A DNA stretch of 64,000 bases from Pilimelia columellifera (GCF_039532605.1 NZ_BAAARY010000003.1:200688-264687), one strand, 5' to 3'. Positions 9,029-17,926 are shown, numbered from the stretch's first letter. Notes: generated from the sequence alone by a model not told the origin. Made by a program: numbers and translations.

Positions 9029-9511
9029 ATGACGGTGACCCTGCCAGGCCTCCTGCCGGTGCGAGCCATGATCGAAGACCTGATGGGTCGCCAGGTGGAC
9101 GTCACCCCGGGCGACCCGTTCAAGACCGACGACCTGCCGTCGTCGGTGGTGGCTCTCTACGCCGACGACATGAAGAAGCTGGTAGCCGTCATCGGGCTGG
9201 ATCTGCCGCTGGCCGCCTACGCCGGCGCCGCCCTAGGCCTGATGCCCGTCGGCGGCGCCGAGGACGCCGTCACCGACAGGAAGCTGTCGCCGGCCCTGCT
9301 GGAGAACGTCAGCGAGCTGTGCAACATCCTCGCCGGGCTCCTCAACCGCGAGGGCGGACCGCACGTCAGGCTGCACCAGGTCGTCGCCCCGGGCGACAGC
9401 CTCCCCAACGACGCCGCCGCCTACCTGTTGGCGGTGGGGCGCCGGCTCGACGTCAACGTCACGATCTCCCGCTACGGCGGCGGCCGGTTGGCGATCGCGC
9501 TGGCCGAGTAG
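9029..9511 (+). CDS. Second CheX/CheC-like protein
   Basis: A 160-residue protein whose central helix VSELCNILAGLLNREGG keeps the E-x2-N signature of the CheC/CheX phosphatases. It is diverged from the cheX at 8109 and starts with a short hydrophobic TLPGLLPVRAM. I chose the ATG at 9029; a TTG at 9008 would add seven residues. It ends the chemotaxis gene row and converges on purC with 7 bases between. It may be a second CheY-P phosphatase or an adaptor; the sequence cannot decide. Confidence 0.65.
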   Translation: MTVTLPGLLPVRAMIEDLMGRQVDVTPGDPFKTDDLPSSVVALYADDMKKLVAVIGLDLPLAAYAGAALGLMPVGGAEDAVTDRKLSPALLENVSELCNILAGLLNREGGPHVRLHQVVAPGDSLPNDAAAYLLAVGRRLDVNVTISRYGGGRLAIALAE

Positions 9512-9518
9512 CCGCCGG

Positions 9519-10352
9519 TCAGCTCCAGCTACGGCCGGTCAACCGCTCGTAGACCTCGATGTAGCGCGCCCTGGTCGCCGCGATGACCTCCTCGGGGACG
9601 ACCGGCGCCGGCGGCGTGCGGTCCCAACCGGCGTTTGTCGCCCAGTCCCGGACGATCTGCTTGTCGAACGAAGGCTGCGGACCGCCCGGCGCCCAACCCT
9701 CCGTCGGCCAGAACCGGGACGAGTCCGACGTCAACACCTCGTCGCCGAGGGTGAGCGTGCCGTCGGGCCCCCAGCCCAGCTCCAGCTTCGTGTCCGCCAC
9801 GATGACGCCCCGTGCGGCGGCGATCTGCACGCCCCGGCGGTAGACGTCCAACGTGATCTCACGCAACCGCTCCGCCGTCTGCGCTCCGACCTGCGCGGCG
9901 ACCTGCGCGAACGTGATCGCCTCGTCGTGGTCCCCAACGGCGGCCTTGGTCGTGGGGGTGAAGATCGGCTCGGGCAGCCGCGAGCCGTCGACCAGCCCCG
10001 GCGGCAGCGCCACCCCGCACACCGACTGCGTCCGCCGGTACTCGGCCAGGCCGGACCCGGTCAGGTAGCCACGGGCGACGCACTCCACCGGAACCATCCG
10101 CAGCCGTCGGCAGCGGATGGCCCGGCCGGCGAACTCCGCGGGCACCTCGGTGGCCGAGACGACGTGGTTCGGGACGAGGTCGGCGAGCTGCTCGAACCAC
10201 CACAGCGACAGCTGCGTCAGCAGCCGACCCTTGTCCGGGATCGGGGTGGGGAGCACCACGTCGTAGATCGAGAGGCGGTCGGAGGCGACCAGGACGAGGT
10301 CGTCGCCGTCGGCGTACACGTCCCGCACCTTGCCCGAATGCAGCAGCTCCAC
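9519..10352 (-). CDS. purC: SAICAR synthetase PurC
   Basis: Phosphoribosylaminoimidazole-succinocarboxamide synthase, which joins aspartate to CAIR in purine synthesis. 277 residues, close to the family norm. Recognised from the start ELLHSGKVRDVY, SDRLSIYDVVLPTPIPDKGRLL, CVARGYLTGSG and VIVADTKLELG. I chose the GTG at 10352 (GGAGGGACGGGTC just upstream) over the TTG at 10376, since the family begins at this ELLHSGK. A housekeeping gene lying between chemotaxis and flagellar export genes, with no functional link visible. Confidence 0.95.
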   Translation of the reverse strand: MELLHSGKVRDVYADGDDLVLVASDRLSIYDVVLPTPIPDKGRLLTQLSLWWFEQLADLVPNHVVSATEVPAEFAGRAIRCRRLRMVPVECVARGYLTGSGLAEYRRTQSVCGVALPPGLVDGSRLPEPIFTPTTKAAVGDHDEAITFAQVAAQVGAQTAERLREITLDVYRRGVQIAAARGVIVADTKLELGWGPDGTLTLGDEVLTSDSSRFWPTEGWAPGGPQPSFDKQIVRDWATNAGWDRTPPAPVVPEEVIAATRARYIEVYERLTGRSWS

Positions 10353-10420
10353 GACCCGTCCCTCCGACGCCGGCAACGCGGCTGAACCTACCGTCCGGCG
10401 GTCGGCGCGCTGATCACGGG

Positions 10421-10678
10421 TCAGTTGGGCTCAGCCAGCGCGTCCTCGTCGGCGGACTGGTCCGTGGCGCGTCGGCCCGGGACGGCCCGGTCGGCCTCCG
10501 GCCGGTGTCCGTATCCGGCGGTGACGAAGCGCAGCGCCGTCAGCATGATCATCGAGACCGGGACAGCGATCAGGAACGTGATCAACGCGGTGTCGACCTC
10601 CTGTTGCCCGGTGGCGACCATGAAGAAGGCTGGCGAGGCCAACGCCAGAGCGAGCCAGAGCGCGGCAGGGCGAATCAT
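10421..10678 (-). CDS. Small two-segment membrane protein coupled to the flhF-like gene
   Basis: An 85-residue protein with two hydrophobic segments (about 5-21, ALWLALALASPAFFMVA, and 31-51, ALITFLIAVPVSMIMLTAL) and a charged tail of about 35 residues. Its ATG overlaps the stop of the flhF-like gene (ATGA), so it is translated together with flhA and flhF. No family recognised. Being coupled to a gene for flagellar placement suggests a membrane partner of that protein, but this is inference. Confidence 0.7.
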   Translation of the reverse strand: MIRPAALWLALALASPAFFMVATGQQEVDTALITFLIAVPVSMIMLTALRFVTAGYGHRPEADRAVPGRRATDQSADEDALAEPN

Positions 10679-12165
10679 GAGTCCTCCTCGGGGGTGGCGC
10701 CGCGGCGGCGGCGACGGCGGGGCTTGGGGGCGGCGCCGACCCGGTCGGCCAGCAGGGCCGCCCAGGCGTGACTGGTGGCCGGCGCCCCGTCGAGCAGGGC
10801 GACCGGCAGGCCGAGACCGAGCACGCTCGCCGGGTCGGCGGTGGTGGCTAACCCGTACGCGGCCAGCGCGTCCACCTCGCCCATCGACGTCAGGTGGGCG
10901 GCGGTGTCGGCGGACTTGCGGGTGGCGTCGATGACCGCCCAGACGTCGGAGGCGTCCAGGGCTGTGCAGATCTTGCTGGCCCAGCCCCCGGGACGTCCGG
11001 TGAGCGGCACGTCGACCACGACGATGTGCGGGCTGTCCGCCGCCCGCAGGCTCTGCGCCTTCTTCGCGGCCTGGCCCGCGTCGGCGATCCGCCGGGAGGC
11101 GTGCAGCCCGGTGCCGACCAGGCTGTCGGCCACCACATACATCCGGCTCGGGCCGATCCGTAGCCGCTCGGCGATGTCGCGGGCCGCCGACATCGCCGCC
11201 GGGAGCTCGCCCAGCAGCACCAGGACATCGCCCGGGGCGGTCGGTAGGCCCGGCGCCGGCGGGATCGTCGCCAGCGACTGAAGAGCGGCCGGGTAGAGCT
11301 CGGCGGCGGTGCTGTGTCGGGCCATCGCCGCCGGCACGCCGAGCTGTTCCAGGAGGCCGGCGCAGGGCGCGGCGCCGTCCGCTGCCGGAGTCGGGGTCGG
11401 AGCAGCGACCGGGGCGGCAGCTGGAGCCGGGCCGGGGTCAGGCGCCGGGCGCGGGGTCGGGGTGGGGTCAGGAAGGTCGGTGATCGTGGCAGTGGGCTGG
11501 TCCGACGCGCCGGACCCGTCCGCCGGCGCCGTGAGGTCGTCCTTGAGGCCGCCGCGCAGTCCGGCAAGCACCTCGGCGAAACCGGGATTGGCGGTGGAGA
11601 CCAGGCCGGCCCGCGCCGGCGGTCCGACGGTCTCGCCGGGCTGGGCCGACTTCGTGGTGGGCTCGGCCGGAGGGGCGCTCGGAGCGTCCGCGCTCGCGGC
11701 TCCTCCGGACGTCGTCAGGTTCGCCGGCCAACCGGTCCCGCCCATGGTGTTGGCCGGTCGCCAACCGGCGGTCGGGGGCGTCGGAAGACCCGCTGGCCGG
11801 GCCGGCGCGGGCGGCTCAGCCGGACCCGGCGCGGTGGCCGGCGTGGGCGGCTTGTCCGGGGTCGGCAGCCGACGGAAGCGGTCCTGGCTCGCCTCGACAA
11901 GCGCGAGCAGGCCGTCGGAGGGACCGTCGGACCCGCCCACAGCGCCAGCGCCCGGGCCACTGGGACCGGCGGGCCGGGCCTTGACGTCGGCGGTGTCGTC
12001 GATCTCGATGGAGATCTCGTAGTGCTCCCGGGTGAAGAACCCGCCGAGTCCGCCGCGACGCACCTTGTCAGCTGAGATGATCCGGGCGGCCGGGCCGTAC
12101 TCCTCGCGCACCTGCGCCAGCAGCGGCTCGATCGCCGGACCCTCAAGCAGCACCCGCGTAGGCAC
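10675..12165 (-). CDS. FlhF-like protein without a recognisable GTP-binding P-loop
   Basis: A 496-residue protein in the flhF position directly after flhA, overlapping it by 23 bases. The N-terminus (RVLLEGPAIEPLLAQVREEYGPAARIISADKVRRGG) matches the FlhF start, and the region ahead of the G domain is a long Pro/Ala/Thr-rich linker (about 90-290). Where FlhF and other SRP GTPases carry GxTGxGKTT this protein has VLVLLGELPAAMSAARDIAE, and where they have DTAGR it has VVVDVPLTGRPGG. It therefore looks like a fold-conserved but nucleotide-binding-deficient FlhF. GTG at 12165 chosen from the GGGGTGG upstream; GTG at 12153 is possible. Confidence 0.75.
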   Translation of the reverse strand: MPTRVLLEGPAIEPLLAQVREEYGPAARIISADKVRRGGLGGFFTREHYEISIEIDDTADVKARPAGPSGPGAGAVGGSDGPSDGLLALVEASQDRFRRLPTPDKPPTPATAPGPAEPPAPARPAGLPTPPTAGWRPANTMGGTGWPANLTTSGGAASADAPSAPPAEPTTKSAQPGETVGPPARAGLVSTANPGFAEVLAGLRGGLKDDLTAPADGSGASDQPTATITDLPDPTPTPRPAPDPGPAPAAAPVAAPTPTPAADGAAPCAGLLEQLGVPAAMARHSTAAELYPAALQSLATIPPAPGLPTAPGDVLVLLGELPAAMSAARDIAERLRIGPSRMYVVADSLVGTGLHASRRIADAGQAAKKAQSLRAADSPHIVVVDVPLTGRPGGWASKICTALDASDVWAVIDATRKSADTAAHLTSMGEVDALAAYGLATTADPASVLGLGLPVALLDGAPATSHAWAALLADRVGAAPKPRRRRRRGATPEEDS

Positions 12166-14251
12166 CGCCGACCACCCCAATCGTCTCGATCTGCGCGGTC
12201 GCCCCGGACAGCTCCGAGTACGACAGCACGGCCTCGTCCCGGGCCCCGGCGCGCAGCAGTCGCCGCAGCGCCGGCCGCAGCTGCGGCGAGCAGGCCAGCA
12301 CCGGGGCGATCCCCTGCTCCTCGGCCGCGGTCGACAGCCGGGTGACGTCGGCGACGAGCGCCTCCGCGTGCTGGCTGTCGATGGCGAGGAACGTGCCGCC
12401 CTCGCCCGGGCGCAGCGCCTCCAGTAACGCGTGTTCCAGTTGCGGGTCGATCGTGATGACGGCCAGCGATCCCCGCACCGAGTGCTGGGAGGCGATCGCC
12501 GGGCCGAGCGCGGCCCGAGCCGACTCGACCAACCCATCGTGCTCCGGCGAGAGCTTCGCGCGCAGCGAGAGCGCCTCAAAAATCCGAACAAGATCCCGGA
12601 TCGGCACGTTCTCGTCCAGCAGCGACTGGAGCACCTTCTGCACCTGACCGAGGCTGAGCAGGGACGGGGTGAGCTCCTCGACGACCACCGGGTGCGAGCG
12701 CTTGACCATCTCGACCAGCGCCCGGACGTCCTCGCGGCCCAGCAGCCGGCTGGCGTTGGCCCGGACGACCTCGGCCAGGTGCGTGATGATCACTGACGCC
12801 CGGTCGACCACCGTCGCGCCGGTCATCTCGGCCTGGTGGTGCAGCTCAGCCGGAACCCACTTGCCGGCCAGCCCGAAGACCGGCTCGACGCCGGCGCGGC
12901 CGGGCAGGCCGTTGAGGCCGTCGCCGATCGCCAGGACGGTGCCGGGCGGGGCATGCCCGTTGGCGGTGTCGATGCCGCTGATCCGGATGGCGTAGCCGGA
13001 CAGGGGCAGGTCCAGGTCGTCGCGGGTACGCACCGGCGGCATGACGATGCCCAACTCCAGCGCCATCTTGCGACGCAGGGCGCGGACCCGGTCGAGCAGG
13101 TCGCCGCTGGTCGGGTCGACCAGGTCGACCAGGTCGGGCGCCAACGCCAGCTCCAGCGGGTCGACGCGCATCTCGCCGATGAGGCTCTCTGGCGAGTCCG
13201 GGGACGGTCGGTCCGCAGCCTCGTCCTCGACAGGCGCCGGGGCCGGGGGCTTGATCCGCTGGGCAGCGAACAGGATGCCGCCGCCGACCAGCAGGAACGG
13301 GAACATCGGCAGGCCGGGAATGAGCATGAGCGCCAGGGCGGCGCCACCGCCGATCTGAAGCGCGATCTTGTGCCGGCCGAGCTGGGCGGTGACGCTGGAG
13401 CCCAGGTCGCCTTCGTCGGCGGAGCGGGTCACGATGAGGCCGGTGGCCACCGACATGAGCAGCGCGGGGATCTGGGAGACCAGGCCGTCGCCGACGGTCA
13501 GCAGCGAGTAGGTCTCGATCGCCTCCTGCGGCGAGAGGCCCTTCTGCAGCATGCCGACGGCGAAACCGCCGATGAGGTTGATCGCGGTGATGATGATGGC
13601 GGCGATCGCGTCGCCCTTGACGAACTTGCTGGCGCCGTCCATCGCGCCGTAGAAGTCGGCCTCGGAGGAGACCTCGATCCGGCGGCGCTTGGCCTCGGCG
13701 TCGTCGATGAGGCCGGCGTTGAGGTCGGCGTCGATCGCCATCTGCTTACCGGGCATCGCGTCGAGGGTGAACCGGGCGCCGACCTCGGCGACCCGCTCGG
13801 CGCCCTTGGTGACAACGACGATCTGCACGATGATCAGGATCAGGAAGATGACGAGGCCGACGACGAGCGAGCCACCGACGACGAAGTGCCCGAACGCGTC
13901 GATCACCTTGCCGGCGAAGCCGTCGGTGAGCACGAGTCGGGTGGCGCTGATGTTGAGCGCCAGCCGGAACAGGGTGGCGACCAGCAGCAGTCCGGGAAAG
14001 ACCGAGAAGTCCAGCGGCTTCTGCACGAACATGCTGACCAGCAGGATCAGCAGCGCGCCGGTGATGTTGAGGGCGATGAGGATGTCGAGCAGGAAGCTCG
14101 GCAACGGCACCACCATCATGACGATGATCATGATGACGCCGACCGGCACGACATACTGGCTCAGACGCTTGGTGTCCACCAGCACCTTTCCGTAGCTGTC
14201 CCCGGGCTGATCCGTGCCCGTGGTTCGCGCCGTCCTGGCATGAGTCATCAT
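12143..14251 (-). CDS. flhA: Flagellar export gate protein FlhA
   Basis: Main export-gate subunit of the flagellar type III secretion system, 702 residues. The N-terminal half contains about eight membrane segments, beginning YVVPVGVIMIIVMMVVPLP, with the conserved cytosolic FHIPEP-type loop region GARFTLDAMPGKQMAIDADL and GAMDGASKFVKGDA. The C-terminal half (from about 370) is the cytosolic ring that docks chaperone-substrate complexes. Two adjacent ATG codons (14251 and 14248) are possible. First gene of a leftward unit with the flhF-like gene, preceded by a TcrA-like repeat. Confidence 0.97.
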   Translation of the reverse strand: MMTHARTARTTGTDQPGDSYGKVLVDTKRLSQYVVPVGVIMIIVMMVVPLPSFLLDILIALNITGALLILLVSMFVQKPLDFSVFPGLLLVATLFRLALNISATRLVLTDGFAGKVIDAFGHFVVGGSLVVGLVIFLILIIVQIVVVTKGAERVAEVGARFTLDAMPGKQMAIDADLNAGLIDDAEAKRRRIEVSSEADFYGAMDGASKFVKGDAIAAIIITAINLIGGFAVGMLQKGLSPQEAIETYSLLTVGDGLVSQIPALLMSVATGLIVTRSADEGDLGSSVTAQLGRHKIALQIGGGAALALMLIPGLPMFPFLLVGGGILFAAQRIKPPAPAPVEDEAADRPSPDSPESLIGEMRVDPLELALAPDLVDLVDPTSGDLLDRVRALRRKMALELGIVMPPVRTRDDLDLPLSGYAIRISGIDTANGHAPPGTVLAIGDGLNGLPGRAGVEPVFGLAGKWVPAELHHQAEMTGATVVDRASVIITHLAEVVRANASRLLGREDVRALVEMVKRSHPVVVEELTPSLLSLGQVQKVLQSLLDENVPIRDLVRIFEALSLRAKLSPEHDGLVESARAALGPAIASQHSVRGSLAVITIDPQLEHALLEALRPGEGGTFLAIDSQHAEALVADVTRLSTAAEEQGIAPVLACSPQLRPALRRLLRAGARDEAVLSYSELSGATAQIETIGVVGGAYAGAA

Positions 14252-14723
14252 CGGCCGATGGCCGGTGACGATGAGCGTTCCGTGGTGCCCCGTCCCGCGG
14301 GCATCCGACGGCCGGCCCCGATGACGCGGGCTGACCGGCGGCAGCTGACTCCCGCGGCGTCAGTTCAGAATCCACGTACGGCGGAACAGACCGGGATCGT
14401 CCCGGTTGCGAACCAGGTGCGGCCTCGCTGGCTGGTCAGGCGAGACACGGTTCAGCGCCCTGGCCCCCGCCACGAGGACGGCTGGGCGCTGATGCGCCGG
14501 CAGTGGAAGTATCCGGACGGGCGAATCGAAACGGACCGATTTCGCCGGCGCCCCATCGGCGTCTCATGCTGGTCGGACCTACTGGCGACCGTCGGGTGGC
14601 GCCTGCTGCGCCTCAGCGCCGACGGCATCGCCAACGACCCGGCCCACGCCAGCGGACACGTCGGCGCATCACGATGGCGCCGCGTTCGGCGTCGAGCACG
14701 GAGGGGCTGATTACAGTGAGTTG
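14252..14723. other. Gene-free stretch between flhA and the PPOX gene
   Basis: About 470 bases between two divergent genes. No convincing coding region is visible on either strand. It should hold the flhA promoter; the only specific element I find is the TcrA-like repeat at 14403-14420. Confidence 0.5.
14403..14420 (-). promoter_or_regulatory. TcrA-like direct repeat upstream of flhA
   Basis: Read on the minus strand this is GCACCTG-GTTC-GCAACCG, one mismatch from the pattern GCA(A/C)CCG-N4-GCA(A/C)CCG that I recall for the developmental regulator TcrA of Actinoplanes. It lies 152 bases upstream of the flhA start, in the same orientation relative to the gene as the exact copy before flgB. 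Confidence 0.45.
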
Positions 14724-15248
14724 ATGCGCGAAACGCCCCAGGAACTCGCCGAGCTCCAGGCCCTGCTCGACGTATCGCTGTCCCGCTCCACCGCCCACCT
14801 CCGGTCGATCTTCACCGACCGGACGATGACAGCCGAGCAGCTCACTGAGATCCTCGGCGGCATGTGCACCCTCGCCCTGTCCACCGTGACGGCCAGCGGC
14901 GAGCCGCGGATCAGCGGCGTGGACGGGCATTTCCTGCACGGCAGGTGGGTCTTCGGCACGGCGCGCACCGCCGCCAAGGCACGCCACCTCGCCGCCCGGC
15001 CCGCCGCCAGCGTCGCGCACCTGCGCGGCGAGGATCTCGGTGTGTTCACGCACGGGACGGTCGAGACCCTCAACCCGGCGAACGGCGAGCCGGCCGCGGA
15101 CTGGCCGGACCTGCTCGCCTACCTCAAGGACTTCTACGGCGACGACCTGTTCGACTGGGACACCGAGGTCGTCTACTACCGACTGCGGCCACACTGGATG
15201 ACGGTCTACGCCCCCGATGTCGCGAAACTCATGGTCGAGTCCGGGTAG
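14724..15248 (+). CDS. Pyridoxamine 5'-phosphate oxidase-like protein
   Basis: A 174-residue protein of the split-barrel flavin/F420-binding superfamily. The core is ALSTVTASGEPRISGVDGHFLHGRWVFGTART, followed by KARHLAARPAASVAHLRGED, the usual order of strands in PPOX-type proteins. Such proteins bind FMN, F420 or haem; the substrate cannot be told. ATG at 14724 follows a TTG at 14721. Its end overlaps the convergent DUF2784 gene by 20 bases. Confidence 0.8.
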   Translation: MRETPQELAELQALLDVSLSRSTAHLRSIFTDRTMTAEQLTEILGGMCTLALSTVTASGEPRISGVDGHFLHGRWVFGTARTAAKARHLAARPAASVAHLRGEDLGVFTHGTVETLNPANGEPAADWPDLLAYLKDFYGDDLFDWDTEVVYYRLRPHWMTVYAPDVAKLMVESG

Positions 15249-15600
15249 CACGCCGCCGTCGCCACGCCAGCCCGGCCCAGGAGCCGACGACCAGGACGCC
15301 CACCGCCAGTTGTGCCGCGGCGGCGTGTCGTCGCGGGTACACCACGCCCTCGATGTAGTGGTCGATGAAGCCGCCTGGCGGCAACGCCGCCTCCCCGCCC
15401 CGCGCCCGGGCCCAGTTCTCCAGCCGGGTGAGCGGGCAGTCCCAGCCGACCAGCACGATACCCAGCGCCCACGCCGCTGCTGCCAGATGCGGCCAGAACA
15501 GCCGGGGCCACCGCCAGGTCAGAAAACCGCCGACGGTGACGTAGGCCAGGAAGCCGAAATGCGCAGTCATCGCGGCGTCGGCAAGTAGCCGGTACACCAT
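15229..15600 (-). CDS. DUF2784 family membrane protein
   Basis: A 123-residue protein with several membrane segments. It starts YRLLADAAMTAHFGFLAYVTVGGFL, continues with WDCPLTRLENWARARGG and the conserved GFIDHYIEGVVYP, and ends with a hydrophobic stretch and a basic tail, the signature of DUF2784. No function is established for the family. Gene position next to flagellar genes is probably incidental. Confidence 0.85.
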   Translation of the reverse strand: MVYRLLADAAMTAHFGFLAYVTVGGFLTWRWPRLFWPHLAAAAWALGIVLVGWDCPLTRLENWARARGGEAALPPGGFIDHYIEGVVYPRRHAAAAQLAVGVLVVGSWAGLAWRRRRATRTRP

Positions 15601-15621
15601 GTCGCGGCCTCCCCGGGCGCC

Positions 15622-15673
15622 GCTGCCCGCAGGTCGGGACCGTCTGCGCTGCCCGCAGCTCGGGACCGTCTGC
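15622..15673 (+). repeat. Tandem 26-base direct repeat, two copies
   Basis: Two head-to-tail 26-base copies (15622-15647 and 15648-15673) that differ at a single position (GGTCGG against GCTCGG). They lie in the 150-base gap between the DUF2784 gene and the end of flhB. Just after them CGGCTACCCG is also repeated. No coding role is visible. Confidence 0.8.
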
Positions 15674-15750
15674 CGGGCTCGGCTACCCGCCGTCCCGGCT
15701 ACCCGTCGACGGTTGGGCGAAACGGCCCGGCGCCGCCCCGGGTGCCCGCC

Positions 15751-16857
15751 CTACGCGGGAACGAGCGCGGGGTCGATATTGCTGGGCGTCGGGGCCTTGT
15801 GCGTGCCGGCGGCCGAGCCCTTGGCCTTGAGGCTCATGACGAACGCGAGCACCTTGGCGACCGCGCCGTAGAACTGCGGCGGGATCTCCTGCCCGATCTC
15901 GCAGTTGGCGTGCAGCGCCCGCGCCAGCGGCACGTCCTGGACCATCGGGATCCGGTGCTCGGCGGCCTTCTCGCGGATCTTGGTGGCGATGTTGCCGGCG
16001 CCCTTGGCGAGCAGCTTCGGGGCGCCGTTCTCCGGGTCGTACCGCAGCGCCACCGCGACGTGCGTCGGGTTGACCAGGACGACGTCGGCCTTGGCCAGGT
16101 CGGACATCATCCGGTTGCGGGCCATGGCGAGCTGACGCGAGCGGATCTGGCCCTTGAGCTGCGGGTCGCCGTCGCTCTTCTTGTGCTCGTCCTTGACTTC
16201 CTGCTTGGTCATCCGCAGTTGCTTGTTGGTGCGCTTCTTGACGACGAAGAAGTCGGCGGCCGCCATCACCAAACCCGCCACCGCGGCGGACTGGATGAGG
16301 GTGACGATCGCCTTGGTGATCGTCCCGAGCAGGCTGGCCAGCGGAAGCGAGCCGGAGTACATGAGCAGCGGCAGCAGGTCCTTGACCGTGTAGTACAGCA
16401 CGATGCCCAGGACGATCGTCTTGATCAGCGCCTTGGCGCCTTCCCACCACGCCTGGGGGCCGAACTTCTGCTTCGCGCCCTTCCACGGGTTGAGCCGGCT
16501 GAACTTCGGCATGAACAGCTTGGAGGCCACCCGGATGCCGCCCTGGGCGGCGAAGCCGCCGACGCCCAGGACCATCAGCGCCGCGGCGAGCGGCCCGACC
16601 GCCACGGCGACGGCGAGCAGCGCCTCTTTCATGAGCGTGCCGGTGACGGTGAGGGTGGGGTTCTCGATGACCGCCGGGATCTTGGTGAAGATCTCGGTGG
16701 CCTTCTCCAGGCCCTTTTCCATGGTCATCGGGACGAGGATGCTGGCGGCCAGCATGCCGATCCAGGCGCCCAGGTCGGGCGTCTTGCCGATCTGGCCTTC
16801 CTGGCGGGCTTTCTTGAGTTTCTGGGGTGTTGGCTCCTCGGTCTTCTCGCCGGCCAC
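15751..16857 (-). CDS. flhB: Flagellar export switch protein FlhB
   Basis: A 368-residue export-gate protein that switches secretion from rod/hook to filament substrates. N-terminus EKTEEPTPQKLKKARQEGQI is diagnostic; four membrane segments follow up to about residue 205; the cytosolic part carries the self-cleaving NPTH motif at residues 263-266 (VLVNPTHVAVALRYD). Last gene of the flbD-to-flhB row, 5 bases after fliR. Confidence 0.97.
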   Translation of the reverse strand: MAGEKTEEPTPQKLKKARQEGQIGKTPDLGAWIGMLAASILVPMTMEKGLEKATEIFTKIPAVIENPTLTVTGTLMKEALLAVAVAVGPLAAALMVLGVGGFAAQGGIRVASKLFMPKFSRLNPWKGAKQKFGPQAWWEGAKALIKTIVLGIVLYYTVKDLLPLLMYSGSLPLASLLGTITKAIVTLIQSAAVAGLVMAAADFFVVKKRTNKQLRMTKQEVKDEHKKSDGDPQLKGQIRSRQLAMARNRMMSDLAKADVVLVNPTHVAVALRYDPENGAPKLLAKGAGNIATKIREKAAEHRIPMVQDVPLARALHANCEIGQEIPPQFYGAVAKVLAFVMSLKAKGSAAGTHKAPTPSNIDPALVPA

Positions 16858-16862
16858 CTACC

Positions 16863-17627
16863 TCACCCCCCGGCGATTCCGACGACCGCCTTGGTCGCCG
16901 TCTCGATGAGGCCGTCGAGGGCGCGCGGCAGCACCGCGATCGCCGTCCCGGCTAGGCTCAGAGTGAGGAAGATCTTGGCGGGGAAGCCGAGGCCGAAGGC
17001 GTTGAGCGCCGGGGCGACCCGGTTGAGCAGCCCGAGCGCGACGTCGGCCAGGAACAGCACCGCGATGAGCGGACCGGCGATCTGCACCGCGGACATGAAC
17101 ATCTCCCCGATGCCCTCGGAGAGGAGCCGGCCGAGTTTGTCCAGCGACAGCGTGCCGGTCAGCGGCAGCGTCTTGTACGAGTTGAGGAAGCCGCGCAGCA
17201 CCATCTGGTGCCCGTCGCTGGCGAACAGCAGGGTGACCGCGATGAGGTTGTAGAACCGGCCGAACACCGAGGTGGACGTCTGAGACAGCGGGTCGAAGGC
17301 GAACGCCAGCGAGAAACCGCCGAACAGGTCGATCATGTCGCCGGCGGCCTGCACGGCGGCGAAGAACAGCGCCGTGATGAAGCCCAGCGCCGCGCCGACG
17401 ACGACCTGCTCGGCGGAGCTGACCAGGATCGCGTCGACCTCGGCGGCCGGCACGTTCTTGGCCAGCGTCGGCGTCATCGGCAGGGCCAGCGCCAGCGCCA
17501 GCAGGGCTTTCACCGGCGCGGGAATGATCCTGGTGTTGAACGGCGGCGAGATGACCAGCCAGGCCGAGGCCCGCATGGTGCCCAGCAGCAGGGCCAGCAG
17601 CGTGGCGGTCGAGAAGTCCAGCGCCAC
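16863..17627 (-). CDS. fliR: Flagellar export protein FliR
   Basis: A 254-residue membrane protein of the export-gate core, which assembles with FliP and FliQ. It has about six hydrophobic segments, begins with LALLLGTMRASAWLVISPPFNTRIIPAPVKALL, and keeps the family pattern of VGAALGFITALFFAAVQAAGDMIDL. GTG start, 3 bases after the fliQ stop. Confidence 0.95.
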   Translation of the reverse strand: MALDFSTATLLALLLGTMRASAWLVISPPFNTRIIPAPVKALLALALALPMTPTLAKNVPAAEVDAILVSSAEQVVVGAALGFITALFFAAVQAAGDMIDLFGGFSLAFAFDPLSQTSTSVFGRFYNLIAVTLLFASDGHQMVLRGFLNSYKTLPLTGTLSLDKLGRLLSEGIGEMFMSAVQIAGPLIAVLFLADVALGLLNRVAPALNAFGLGFPAKIFLTLSLAGTAIAVLPRALDGLIETATKAVVGIAGG

Positions 17628-17630
17628 AGA

Positions 17631-17906
17631 TCAGCCGCTTCCGAGCAGCGTCGGGATCTGGTCGAACAGCTGCTGCGTGAAGGCGATCATCTCGTGCAGC
17701 ATCCAGTTGCCGCTGACCAGCAGGGCGATGCCGACGCCGACGGCCTTGGGCACGAACGACAGGGTCGCTTCCTGGATCTGGGTGACGGACTGGAACAGCG
17801 ATACGGCGAAGCCGATCAGCAGCGCGGTGAGCAGGATCGGCGCGCACAGCTTGGCCGCGATGGTCATGGCCTGTAGGCCCAGCGTAATGATCATGTTGTC
17901 GGTCAT
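17631..17906 (-). CDS. fliQ: Flagellar export protein FliQ
   Basis: A 91-residue protein with two membrane segments (IAAKLCAPILLTALLIGFAVSLFQSVTQIQE and VGVGIALLVSGNWMLHEM), typical of FliQ. The ATG at 17906 gives the usual family length; a longer frame upstream is not coding. 20 bases after fliP. Confidence 0.96.
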   Translation of the reverse strand: MTDNMIITLGLQAMTIAAKLCAPILLTALLIGFAVSLFQSVTQIQEATLSFVPKAVGVGIALLVSGNWMLHEMIAFTQQLFDQIPTLLGSG

Positions 17907-17926
17907 CGGGTTCCCCTCGGGTGGCG

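Noticed and set aside
12836..14710. Long rightward frame opposite flhA
   Set aside because: Highly charged Gln/Arg/Asp-rich translation typical of the antisense of a membrane protein; flhA is certain.
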